A stretch of 8,089 bases of DNA from Clostridia bacterium. Lineage in GTDB: Bacteria > Bacillota > Clostridia > Oscillospirales > UBA644. Under the pieces are notes generated by a model. The model was not told where the DNA came from. It made no database searches and saw nothing but the letters and a program-made list of their open reading frames with translations. The stretch's first letter is position 1, and each line of letters opens with the position of its first letter. Where the stretch lies: the NCBI GenBank assembly GCA_017424085.1, contig JAFPBP010000188.1:1-8089 (forward strand). The letters are read 5' to 3'. The translations under genes and the position numbers were made by a program. Shown piece by piece: positions 1-6,281 of the stretch.

Positions 1-21
1 CCCCTTGGTTAAATCGGTCAT
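1..21 (-). CDS. Start of a second MATE-type exporter (partial, runs off window)
   Basis: On the minus strand an ATG at 21-19 opens a frame reading MTDLTKG up to the window edge. A GAGG ribosome site (minus strand, about 8 bases upstream, followed by a T-run) sits at the right distance. It lies 42 bases after the stop of the MATE gene at 64-1392, in the same direction, so it would be the next gene of the operon. The 'DLTKG' opening is, from memory, the usual N-terminus of many clostridial MATE transporters (typically continuing with NPLK). Only seven codons are visible, so the family call is an inference; that a gene starts here is somewhat better supported than its identity. Confidence 0.4.
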
Positions 22-63
22 AAAAAATGCCTCGAATCAAAAATATTACTTCAGTATAAGATC

Positions 64-1392
64 TCAATACCCGTACTTCTTCCGTTTCCCCGCAAGGAAC
101 ACCAGAAAGACCGCCATCGCCATCAGCTCCGCAAACACCACCGACCACCAGATGCCGTCCACGTCCAGCAGCAGAGGAAGCACGATCACGGCGGTAGTCT
201 GAAAGACCAGCGTGCGCAAAAAGGAGATGATGGCAGAGGTGAGCCCGTCGTTGAGGGCGGTAAAGAAGCCCGAGCCGAAGATGGCAAAGCCCATGAACAA
301 AAAGGCACAGGAATAGATGAAAAATCCGCTGCAGGTCAATTCCAGAAGCTCGGGGGAATAGCCCACGAAGAGAAGGGACAGCGGGTACGCCAGCACCAGC
401 GCCAGCAGGAACATACCCACCGACGAGATCCCCACGATCCAACTGCTTTTTCTCAAAATGCTCTTCAGCTCGGTGCGGTTGTCTGCCCCGTAGTGATAGC
501 CGACGACGGGGGTGGTGCCGATGGAATAGCCGATGAAAATACCGTTAAAGATCATGCTCACGTACATGAGGACCCCGTAAGCGGCAACCCCGTTCTCCCC
601 TGCGTAGCGCAGAAGCTGAACGTTATAAAGCATCCCCACCAGCGACATGGAAATATTGCTCATCAGCTCCGAGGAGCCGTTGGTGCAGGTGCGCCACAGA
701 GAGCGCCCGTCGAAGGTTGCTTTGGTCAGCCGCAGAAGGCTCTTGTTGGGGCGGGAGAAATAGATCAAGGGAACGAATCCGCCCACCGCCTGGCTCAGCG
801 CCGTCGCCGCGGCGGCACCCACCAAGCCAAAGGAAAAAATCCCCACCAAAAGGGCGTCGAGGACCATATTGGCAACCCCTGCCGCCACCGTGACCGCAAG
901 CCCCAGCTGAGGCTTTTCCGCCGTAACGAAAAAACTCTGAAATTCCATTTGCAAAACGAAAGCGGGGAGCGCCAGAAGCACCACCCGTCCGTACAGAACC
1001 GATTGCTCCAAAAGCTCTCCCTCAGCCCCCAGAAGCGACGCCACCGCAGGCAGGGACAAAATTCCCCCCACCGCCAGCACCGCGCCGCCCCCCAGAGAAA
1101 CGTAGATCAGAAGCGAAAAAATGCGGTTCGCCTTTTCGGGGTCTCCGTTGCCCAGAGTTTTGGAGACCAAGGCGCTTCCCCCCGCGCCGAACATAAACCC
1201 CACCGTGCCTAAGATCATCAGATAAGGCATGATGAAATTCACCGCCGTGAAGGGGGTCTGTCCCACAAAATTGGAGACGAAAAACCCGTCCACCACGCCG
1301 TAGACGGAGGTGAACACCATCATCGCCATGGAGGGCAGGGTGAAACGGATCAGCTTGCCGTAGGAAAAATGATCGGAGAGGGCAACGGTCAT
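64..1392 (-). CDS. MATE family efflux transporter
   Basis: A 442-residue polytopic inner-membrane protein of the multidrug and toxic compound extrusion family, which exports cationic drugs or metabolites by Na+ or H+ antiport. Length matches the family norm (about 440-460), and about 12 hydrophobic segments form two similar halves. Family landmarks are the N-terminal stretch with VYGVVDGFFVSNFVG (about 30-44), the glycine-rich FMFGAGGSALVSKTLGNGD (about 66-84), and the second-half motif IGYSIGTTPVVGYHYGADN (about 282-300). The ATG overlaps the stop of the upstream ATC-hydrolase-like gene (ATGA), and an AAGGA lies 8 bases before it, so translation is probably coupled. It is third in the operon with the EEP hydrolase and ATC-hydrolase-like protein. 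The substrate cannot be read from sequence. No convincing terminator follows; a possible second MATE gene starts 42 bases on. Confidence 0.93.
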   Translation of the reverse strand: MTVALSDHFSYGKLIRFTLPSMAMMVFTSVYGVVDGFFVSNFVGQTPFTAVNFIMPYLMILGTVGFMFGAGGSALVSKTLGNGDPEKANRIFSLLIYVSLGGGAVLAVGGILSLPAVASLLGAEGELLEQSVLYGRVVLLALPAFVLQMEFQSFFVTAEKPQLGLAVTVAAGVANMVLDALLVGIFSFGLVGAAAATALSQAVGGFVPLIYFSRPNKSLLRLTKATFDGRSLWRTCTNGSSELMSNISMSLVGMLYNVQLLRYAGENGVAAYGVLMYVSMIFNGIFIGYSIGTTPVVGYHYGADNRTELKSILRKSSWIVGISSVGMFLLALVLAYPLSLLFVGYSPELLELTCSGFFIYSCAFLFMGFAIFGSGFFTALNDGLTSAIISFLRTLVFQTTAVIVLPLLLDVDGIWWSVVFAELMAMAVFLVFLAGKRKKYGY

Positions 1393-1895
1393 TTCGCCGA
1401 ATCCTTCTTGCGATACCGCAAGGAGCAGACGTCATCCCCCTTGGCGATGCACTTGGGAAGATCCAGAACGCTTCCGTAGCATTCGCCGATGCCGTGGTCC
1501 CCGCACATGGCGATATCGCAGAGCATGGCGATCTCCTCGTCGGTGCATCCCGCCTTCTGCCACGCCTTGACCAGGGGGCAGTAGTGGAAATCGATGGACA
1601 GAGCGTCGTCGGTGGATTCGAGAATATCCATTTCAAACACCAGCTGAGCAGGTTTTGTGAACAGGGTCTTACGCAAGCCCTTCAGGCTGTCGGTCTTTCC
1701 CTTTTTCACCAGATCCGCACCCTGCGACAAGCCGCACCGACGCACGGCGGCGCTTCCGAAATCACGGGGATCCAAGCCCCGCTTCTGCGCCTCGTCGCAG
1801 AGAAGATAGAGCCAGAACGCCCGATGCTCCAGCTGGGCGCGGATGGCTTGCAGTAAACCGTTTTTATATTTGGGATCGTTTTTCACGTTGCTCAT
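1389..1895 (-). CDS. L-2-amino-thiazoline-4-carboxylic acid hydrolase family protein
   Basis: A 168-residue soluble protein that I recognise as the ATC-hydrolase Pfam family. The family is named for the Pseudomonas enzyme that opens the thiazoline ring of L-ATC on the route to L-cysteine; most clostridial members have no demonstrated activity. The signature C-terminal half is clear: FHYCPLVKAW (103-112), then GCTDEEIAMLCDIAMCGD (116-133), then LDLPKCIAKGDDVCSLRY (144-161). The conserved cysteines (C106, C126, C157), D133 and H134 are candidates for the active or metal-binding site. The N-terminal half looks helical (about 14-38). No signal peptide. The ATG lies 24 bases after the EEP gene stop, with a modest AGGAAAG-type ribosome site, and the 3' end overlaps the MATE start by four bases. 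The family assignment is firm; the reaction in this organism is not. Confidence 0.85.
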   Translation of the reverse strand: MSNVKNDPKYKNGLLQAIRAQLEHRAFWLYLLCDEAQKRGLDPRDFGSAAVRRCGLSQGADLVKKGKTDSLKGLRKTLFTKPAQLVFEMDILESTDDALSIDFHYCPLVKAWQKAGCTDEEIAMLCDIAMCGDHGIGECYGSVLDLPKCIAKGDDVCSLRYRKKDSAK

Positions 1896-1919
1896 AACAG
1901 TAATCTCGCTTTCCTGACC

Positions 1920-2774
1920 TCAGAAGGTCACTTCGATATACAAAGGATAATGGTCGGAGATCCGATCGAACCAAGGATCGTTGACGCGGCAGAACTTTTC
2001 CACCCGCAATCCGTTTCCGTGCTTGAGCAGAATATGGTCGATGGCATCCTCGAAGGAGCCGGGCACGCCCCGCTCAAAGCCGTTGGGACCGCAGGGGTGA
2101 TGCCCCTTGGTATCGTCCCGCTCGCCCAGCGCCAGATCGTGGACCTCCTGCCAGCCCGCCTCAAACGCCGCCTCCAGCGCAAGGCTGTGGATCGAAGCGT
2201 TCAGATCCCCCATCAAAAAGGTGGGGCATTGATATTTCTCCGCGATCTCGTCCATGCGGGCACAGCATTGCAGCAGCTGATACCGCCGCGCCTTGTTGGA
2301 ATCCTTCTGATAGGAGGAGGATTCGGGGTGGGAGGATTTCCACCACAGATGGGCAGACAGGACCGCAAAGGTCTCCCCCGTTTCCCGATGACGGAATACA
2401 CCGTAGCAATAGGATTTGGTTTCGTGATTGTTAAAGCTTCCCTCCAAGCCGGGGATGGCTTCGGGGAAACGGTAGAAGCCCGATTCCATCAAAAGGAGCT
2501 TATCGCGGCGATAGACGATGGGGGTATCTCCTCCCGAGATATATTCATACTGCGCCACCTTCCCGTCGGGCAATTCCACGCGGCGCATCCGCTCCATCAT
2601 CAGGTCTGCCATGCGAAGAGAAACCTCCTGCAGACCGATCACCTCGGGCATCACCTGCAGGTACGCCAGCACCAGCCCGTCTACCCGTGCCTTGGCGGAG
2701 CAATCCATTCCCCGCACCGCCCAGGGCGCCTTATTTTCATCGCATTTCCATTGATTATTTGACATCAAAAGCAC
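1920..2774 (-). CDS. Endonuclease/exonuclease/phosphatase (DNase I-like) fold hydrolase
   Basis: A 284-residue protein of the EEP superfamily, metal-dependent hydrolases of phosphodiester or phosphomonoester bonds in nucleic acids, inositol lipids or small molecules. All catalytic motifs appear in order: SNNQWK with N6/N7 (metal), GLQE with E50 (metal), LSAHLWW with H142, MGDLNAS with D190 and N192, AIDHILL with D246/H247, and ISDHYPL with catalytic D274/H275. There is no signal peptide, so it is probably cytoplasmic. The start is chosen as GTG at 2774: an AAAGGAGATGA ribosome site lies 10 bases upstream, and starting there keeps the first beta strand (LLMSNN). The ATG at 2765 would put the site 19 bases away. 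It is first gene of the leftward operon with the ATC-hydrolase-like protein and MATE exporter. The substrate is unknown; a nucleotide or phospho-metabolite is as likely as DNA. Confidence 0.88.
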   Translation of the reverse strand: MLLMSNNQWKCDENKAPWAVRGMDCSAKARVDGLVLAYLQVMPEVIGLQEVSLRMADLMMERMRRVELPDGKVAQYEYISGGDTPIVYRRDKLLLMESGFYRFPEAIPGLEGSFNNHETKSYCYGVFRHRETGETFAVLSAHLWWKSSHPESSSYQKDSNKARRYQLLQCCARMDEIAEKYQCPTFLMGDLNASIHSLALEAAFEAGWQEVHDLALGERDDTKGHHPCGPNGFERGVPGSFEDAIDHILLKHGNGLRVEKFCRVNDPWFDRISDHYPLYIEVTF

Positions 2775-2805
2775 AACGAATCATCTCCTTTCGAATTCTG
2801 CCCCT

Positions 2806-2834
2806 ATTGTATCACCCGCCACGAAAAATTGCAA
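2806..2834 (-). promoter_or_regulatory. Promoter of the EEP/ATC-hydrolase/MATE operon
   Basis: On the minus strand, a -35 box TTGCAA (2834-2829, 4 of 6 consensus) and a -10 box TACAAT (2811-2806, 5 of 6) are separated by 17 bases. A TGA immediately before the -10 gives an extended -10 (TGnTACAAT). Transcription would start near 2799, leaving a leader of about 25 bases to the GTG start at 2774 with its AAAGGAG site. It is back to back with the serine hydrolase promoter; the two -35 boxes are 43 bases apart. Confidence 0.65.
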
Positions 2835-2877
2835 GCGGTTTTCGCAAGATGTTACAATAATGTCGAACCCTTCCAAC

Positions 2878-2906
2878 TTGCATTTCCCCCCGATCTGTGA
2901 TATAAT
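2878..2906 (+). promoter_or_regulatory. Promoter of the serine hydrolase gene
   Basis: A perfect -10 box TATAAT at 2901-2906 is preceded by TGA (extended -10, TGATATAAT). Exactly 17 bases upstream lies TTGCAT (2878-2883), a weak -35 that shares only TTG with consensus. The start point would be near 2913, leaving a leader of about 46 bases that opens with the hairpin at 2918-2935. The extended -10 probably compensates for the poor -35. Confidence 0.7.
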
Positions 2907-2917
2907 ACAAGAAAACA

Positions 2918-2935
2918 CCCCGTCCTCGGACGGGG
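2918..2935 (+). promoter_or_regulatory. Hairpin at the 5' end of the serine hydrolase leader
   Basis: CCCCGTCC and GGACGGGG are perfect complements separated by TC. In practice this is a 7-bp GC-rich stem with a 4-base loop CTCG. It starts about five bases after the predicted transcript start and ends about 23 bases before the ATG, leaving the weak GAGAG ribosome site free. No T-run follows on the plus strand, so it is not a terminator in that direction; a 5'-end stabiliser is one possibility. On the minus strand the same stem is followed by TGTTTTCTT, so it could stop antisense transcription. Confidence 0.5.
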
Positions 2936-2958
2936 CATGAGAAAGAGAGTATGCAAGC

Positions 2959-4101
2959 ATGAGAAACACCGCCGAGCTCGATCGCTATCTGGATCTTCTC
3001 CCCTCCTTCGGCGTCCCCGCCTGCGATTTCGTCATCACCCACAAGGGTGAGACCGTCTATCGCCACGCCGCAGGCTTTGCGGATCACGCCAAGACCCGCC
3101 CTGTCACCGACCGTGATATCTATCAGGTCTATTCGGTCTCCAAGGTGACCACCTGCGTTTGCGCCATGCGGTTGGTGGAGGAAGGGAAGCTCCGGTTAGA
3201 CGATCCCGTTTCCAAATATCTGCCCGCCTACGCCCATCTGTCCGTGCGGCAGAAGGACGGCTCGGTCGTCCCCGCAACCAAGGAGATGACCATCGAGCAT
3301 CTTTTCACCATGACGGGAGGCTTGGACTACGATCTGACCGCCGAGCCCATTCTGAGAGCGGCGGCAAAGCCCGACGCAAGCACCGTCTCCGTGGTCTCCT
3401 CCTTCGTGGAAAGTCCCCTGCATTTTGAGCCCGGCACCCGCTATCGCTACAGCCTTTGCCACGACGTTCTGGCGGCGGTGGTGGAGGTGGTGACGGGAAT
3501 GCCCTTCTCGGACTACGTGCGAAAGAATATCACCGAGCCTTTGGGCATGACCGACACGGGATTTCACCCCTCGGAAGCCCAAAAGGAGCGGTTCGTGCAA
3601 GCCCATCAGTTCGTGCACGGGCTGATGACCGCAAAGCCCATGGACGGGATTCGGAATCAGGCGCGCTTCGTATTCGGGTCCAATTATGACAGCGGCGGCG
3701 CGGGTCTGTTCAGCACGGTGAACGATCAGATCACCCTGCTCACCGCTTTAGCCAACGGAGGAACATGGAACGGGTATCGGGTACTGAAGCCCGAAACCGT
3801 TGCCCTTATGGGGGAAAACCGCCTTGCAGATACCGCATTCCCCGACTTCCAGCCCACCCGCCTTTACGGCTACGGATGGGGTCTGTGCGGACGGGCACAC
3901 GTGAACAAGGCTCTGTCGCGGGCACGCTCTGCCGAAGGAGAATTCGGCTGGGACGGTGCCGCAGGCGCCTTTGCGCTGGCAGATCCCACCAATCGGGTCG
4001 CCATGTACTTCGGGATGCAGGTTTTGGGCTGCTCCTACAGCTACCACAAGCTTTTCCCCGATCTTCGCGATCTGGGCTACCAACTGCTGGGGATCGAATA
4101 A
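2959..4101 (+). CDS. Serine hydrolase, beta-lactamase class C / family VIII esterase type
   Basis: A 380-residue protein of the penicillin-binding-protein/beta-lactamase fold. The nucleophile motif is S59-V-S-K62 (SxxK). The second motif is Y164-S-L in YSLCHDVLAAVVE; to my knowledge YSLxxDVL is typical of family VIII carboxylesterases, where beta-lactamases have YxN. GGAGLFST (246-253) and W331-D-G-A-A-G336 stand where class C enzymes carry KTG. This points to esterase or peptidase activity rather than antibiotic resistance. Length fits family VIII (about 380-400). No signal peptide or lipobox is present, so it is probably cytoplasmic, unlike true beta-lactamases. The ATG at 2959 has only a weak GAGAG site about 9 bases upstream; nearby ATGs at 2937 and 2951 are out of frame. 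It is the only plus-strand gene here, transcribed divergently from the EEP operon and ended by a terminator 30 bases after the stop. Confidence 0.9.
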   Translation: MRNTAELDRYLDLLPSFGVPACDFVITHKGETVYRHAAGFADHAKTRPVTDRDIYQVYSVSKVTTCVCAMRLVEEGKLRLDDPVSKYLPAYAHLSVRQKDGSVVPATKEMTIEHLFTMTGGLDYDLTAEPILRAAAKPDASTVSVVSSFVESPLHFEPGTRYRYSLCHDVLAAVVEVVTGMPFSDYVRKNITEPLGMTDTGFHPSEAQKERFVQAHQFVHGLMTAKPMDGIRNQARFVFGSNYDSGGAGLFSTVNDQITLLTALANGGTWNGYRVLKPETVALMGENRLADTAFPDFQPTRLYGYGWGLCGRAHVNKALSRARSAEGEFGWDGAAGAFALADPTNRVAMYFGMQVLGCSYSYHKLFPDLRDLGYQLLGIE

Positions 4102-4131
4102 AGCACCACAAAGGATCGTTGATCAAAGAAC

Positions 4132-4161
4132 TGCGGCACCCGCTTGGGTGCCGCAATTTTT
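4132..4161 (+). terminator. Intrinsic terminator after the serine hydrolase
   Basis: A perfect 10-bp stem, TGCGGCACCC / GGGTGCCGCA, with loop GCTT is followed by ATTTTT. It begins 30 bases after the stop of the plus-strand gene. The convergent membrane-protein gene ends at 4176, 15 bases away, so the stem also lies in its 3' region. In that direction the tail is only GTTCTTT, so minus-strand termination would be weaker. Confidence 0.88.
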
Positions 4162-4175
4162 ATCTGTCGAAACCG

Positions 4176-5372
4176 TCAGGGAATGGTGAGCCAGTAATCG
4201 TGATCTCCCGAACTGAACTCATAGTAAAACACACCGTCGCTCCCGCGAACGATTCGGGGAGACGACGAATGCTCAAACAAAGCATCGATCTTGTCTGCGG
4301 CATTCTTCAGCCGATCTGCGGTCAAGACGAGCTCGATATCGTCAAAATACCCCAACCCGCGACTTTCCACCGCAAAAACAAAGCCGCCCTTCGTTACGTA
4401 AACGTAAACCTCCTCCTCCGTCTCGTAATCCCCGAACATGCGGGTGAACCGATACGAATAAAGCTCGTGATTCCCAAATCCCGTAGTCGTTCCCGACCCC
4501 GACGAACGAAACGTAAGCTTCTTCAAAAAAGCATCCCCGTAAAGAGCTCTGATCGCATCTTTTGCAAGCGCTTCTCCATCCGTAAAGGTCAGATCCCCGA
4601 CCAAAACGGGATCGTTCCAATTCAAAGAAATAAAGAGAGAGGAAACCAACCCCGTGTCTCTTACAATGTCAACAAGAACCGACTTCTCTTCCCGGGTCCC
4701 GATGTATCGGTCAACCAGCCCCAAACGACGCAGCATCTCATTCTTGCTGTCCTTCATAAACGTACGCTCGGTTTTGTAATAGCTCAAAGCGACTTTTTCA
4801 TCATTAAAGGGCAACGACACCTTTTGCTTTCCCTCAAGAGCAGTATACCCCTCACACTCCTCGTTCGAATAGCAGAGGGAAAACACCCGAGGAAGGGTTG
4901 CGGAAAAGAGTTCCTTCAACGCCGCGGAGTCAACCGACTGCAGGGGACTTCCGTCAGATGAGTTGCAGCCCGAAACAGTAAAGCCTGCGGGAACGGAAAC
5001 TTGATAATTCTCCAAAGGAACCCAACCGTACACGCTCCCTTCAAAGGGGATCTCCGGGAAGGTGTCCTCAACGGAGGTATCGGTTGTGTCGGTAGAAGAA
5101 TCGGTCTCCGTGTCGGAGGAATCGGGTTGATCGGTGGTGTTTGTGGTGCCTTGGATGTGGGAGGTGTCGGTGTTGGGAGGGAGAATGGCGGGCAGGCGGG
5201 GGGCGACGGCAAGAGCGATGCCTACCGCCAGAACCAATGCGGCACAGACTCCCAAGACCCTAAAAGTCTGCTTGCCGAAGAGGGAGGTCGGTTGCACGGA
5301 AAACTCGGCGGCTTCCTGCAGGAATGCGGGATCGACCGTTCCAAGAGCGTCGGAAATTTTGTTTTTTCTCAT
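4176..5372 (-). CDS. Single-pass membrane protein, probable anti-sigma partner of the ECF factor
   Basis: A 398-residue protein whose sequence family I do not recognise. Layout: a short charged cytoplasmic N-terminus (1-36, MRKNKISDALGTVDPAFLQE), one membrane helix (about 38-57), a low-complexity Ser/Thr/Asp-rich linker (about 68-104), then an outer domain of about 290 residues ending in YYEFSSGDHDYWLTIP. The outer domain alternates beta-like stretches (EVYVYVTKGGFVFAVES) with short helices. There is no lipobox and no HxxxCxxC zinc anti-sigma motif. The ATG overlaps the sigma gene stop (ATGA), with a GGAG 8 bases upstream, so the two are made together. The arrangement (sigma gene, then a membrane protein with a small inner segment) is the standard one for membrane anti-sigma factors; that role is inferred from context only. 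The outer domain presumably senses the signal. The gene seems more AT-rich than its neighbours. Confidence 0.72.
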   Translation of the reverse strand: MRKNKISDALGTVDPAFLQEAAEFSVQPTSLFGKQTFRVLGVCAALVLAVGIALAVAPRLPAILPPNTDTSHIQGTTNTTDQPDSSDTETDSSTDTTDTSVEDTFPEIPFEGSVYGWVPLENYQVSVPAGFTVSGCNSSDGSPLQSVDSAALKELFSATLPRVFSLCYSNEECEGYTALEGKQKVSLPFNDEKVALSYYKTERTFMKDSKNEMLRRLGLVDRYIGTREEKSVLVDIVRDTGLVSSLFISLNWNDPVLVGDLTFTDGEALAKDAIRALYGDAFLKKLTFRSSGSGTTTGFGNHELYSYRFTRMFGDYETEEEVYVYVTKGGFVFAVESRGLGYFDDIELVLTADRLKNAADKIDALFEHSSSPRIVRGSDGVFYYEFSSGDHDYWLTIP

Positions 5373-5926
5373 AAATAAACTCCTTCCTGACTCAAATGCT
5401 TCCGCAGCTTTTCCCGCGTGCGGGAGAGGCGAACCGAAACGTTATGATTGCTTGTGTGAAAGAGTTGGGCAAGATCCGAAATGGAATCCGAAAACCAGTA
5501 GCGGCGGAGGAACAGGACCCGCTCTCCCTGATCCAGAGAGCGCAAAAACCGATCCAGGCTGCGCCCCACCTCGTCGGAATCGAACTCCGATTCCACGGAG
5601 GCTTGGGCGGGGAAGCAGTTGTCCAGCTCGTCCAGCGCCACGTCGTAAATGCTGTTGCGTTTCGCTGCGGTGTTTGAGTGATACTTTTTGATGGCAAGAT
5701 TCCGTACGATGCGGCAGACGTAACTCAAAAGCGGATTTGGATTCTGAGGCGGAATTGTATTCCACGTTCCGAGGTAGGCGTCGTTTACGCATTCTTCGGC
5801 GTCTCGCAGGTTGTTTAAGATATTGTTGGCAACCCTCATACAGGTGCTTCCGTATTTTTGGGACAGTTCGGCAATTGCCTGTTCCGAGCGCTCATAGAAC
5901 AAATCAATGATTCGGCTGTCATCCAT
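5369..5926 (-). CDS. ECF-type RNA polymerase sigma factor (sigma-70 family)
   Basis: A 185-residue two-domain sigma factor of the usual ECF length, directing RNA polymerase to a dedicated promoter set. Region 2 spans about 18-90. It includes the core-binding/-10 segment DAEECVNDAYLGTWNTI (42-58) and the basic LSYVCRIVRNLAIKKYH (67-83). An acidic linker follows (about 97-122). Region 4 spans about 124-180, with LDQGERVLFLRRYWF and the helix-turn-helix ISDLAQLFHTSNHNVSVRLSRTREKLRKHL (149-178) that would read the -35 element. The ATG at 5926 has an AGGAAGGTGG ribosome site 4-7 bases upstream. Its 3' end overlaps the membrane protein gene by four bases. The gene has a consensus housekeeping promoter, which suggests constitutive transcription with activity held by the partner protein. 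The regulon is unknown. Confidence 0.93.
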   Translation of the reverse strand: MDDSRIIDLFYERSEQAIAELSQKYGSTCMRVANNILNNLRDAEECVNDAYLGTWNTIPPQNPNPLLSYVCRIVRNLAIKKYHSNTAAKRNSIYDVALDELDNCFPAQASVESEFDSDEVGRSLDRFLRSLDQGERVLFLRRYWFSDSISDLAQLFHTSNHNVSVRLSRTREKLRKHLSQEGVYL

Positions 5927-6007
5927 GTTGCCACCTTCCTTTCTGCCTCACCTTTATACTACGGTTCTTGCGGGAAATATCTCACTCAATTTCCGGTTTT
6001 TTCTTTT

Positions 6008-6036
6008 ATTATACAAAATTCCCACCCGATTGTCAA
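6008..6036 (-). promoter_or_regulatory. Consensus sigma-A promoter of the sigma/membrane-protein operon
   Basis: Reading the minus strand, TTGACA (6036-6031) and TATAAT (6013-6008) both match consensus perfectly and are 17 bases apart. The start point would be near 6001, giving a leader of about 75 bases before the ATG at 5926. No second promoter resembling a typical ECF auto-regulatory site was obvious by eye. Confidence 0.85.
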
Positions 6037-6090
6037 GAGAGCACCCATCCGACGACGCTCCGTTCTGCATAAAGTAAGCTTGCGCCCCAT

Positions 6091-6141
6091 AACAATCCTT
6101 CCACCACTTCGTGGTCCCCCTCCCTTTACACAAGGGAGGCT
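6091..6141 (-). repeat. REP-like palindromic unit, left copy of inverted pair
   Basis: On the minus strand the unit opens with the hairpin CTCCCTTGTGTAAAGGGAG (6138-6120; 7-bp stem, 5-base loop). A second stem-loop follows, ACCAC-GAA-GTGGT (6115-6103), and the unit ends in GGATTGTT (6098-6091). The same order of parts occurs in the opposite direction at 6227-6281. The first hairpins are identical over 19 bases. The second stems differ in sequence but keep 5 bp and the GAA loop. It lies about 55 bases upstream of the sigma operon's -35 box. From memory, repeats of this form are scattered through gut Clostridia genomes; I cannot confirm copy number here. Confidence 0.7.
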
Positions 6142-6226
6142 TACCCTTGTGCATCGCTCATTCTTTTCTTTACCATCCGAGAGGTACCCTTGAACAACGA
6201 GAAAGAGAAAGTTCGTGCACAAAATG

Positions 6227-6281
6227 AGGCTCCCTTGTGTAAAGGGAGCTGGATTGCCGAAGGCAAGACTGAGGGATTGTT
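6227..6281 (+). repeat. REP-like palindromic unit, right copy of inverted pair
   Basis: On the plus strand: AGGCTCCC start, hairpin CTCCCTTGTGTAAAGGGAG (6230-6248), second hairpin TTGCC-GAA-GGCAA (6254-6266), and end GGATTGTT (6274-6281). Together with 6091-6141 it forms a fold-back element of about 190 bases. The 22-base arms at 6120-6141 and 6227-6248 match inversely with one mismatch. The inner flanks are also related (TTGTGCA at 6147-6153 against TGCACAA at 6216-6222), so the inverted symmetry extends toward the centre. No open reading frame of interest lies between the arms. Confidence 0.72.

Noticed and set aside
22..63. Terminator after the MATE gene
   Set aside because: T-runs are present on the minus strand, but the only symmetry (ACT/AGT around GA) is too short for a stable stem, and a possible next gene follows.
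1950..2762. Plus-strand open frame of 270 codons opposite the EEP hydrolase
   Set aside because: All EEP catalytic motifs are on the minus strand; the plus frame shows no motif and no ribosome site.
3765..4961. Plus-strand open frame of 398 codons running from the serine hydrolase into the antisense of the membrane protein gene
   Set aside because: It overlaps the end of a well-supported gene in another frame, crosses the strong terminator at 4132-4161, and is rich in Arg/Pro with no recognisable motif. It is a shadow of GC-rich coding sequence.
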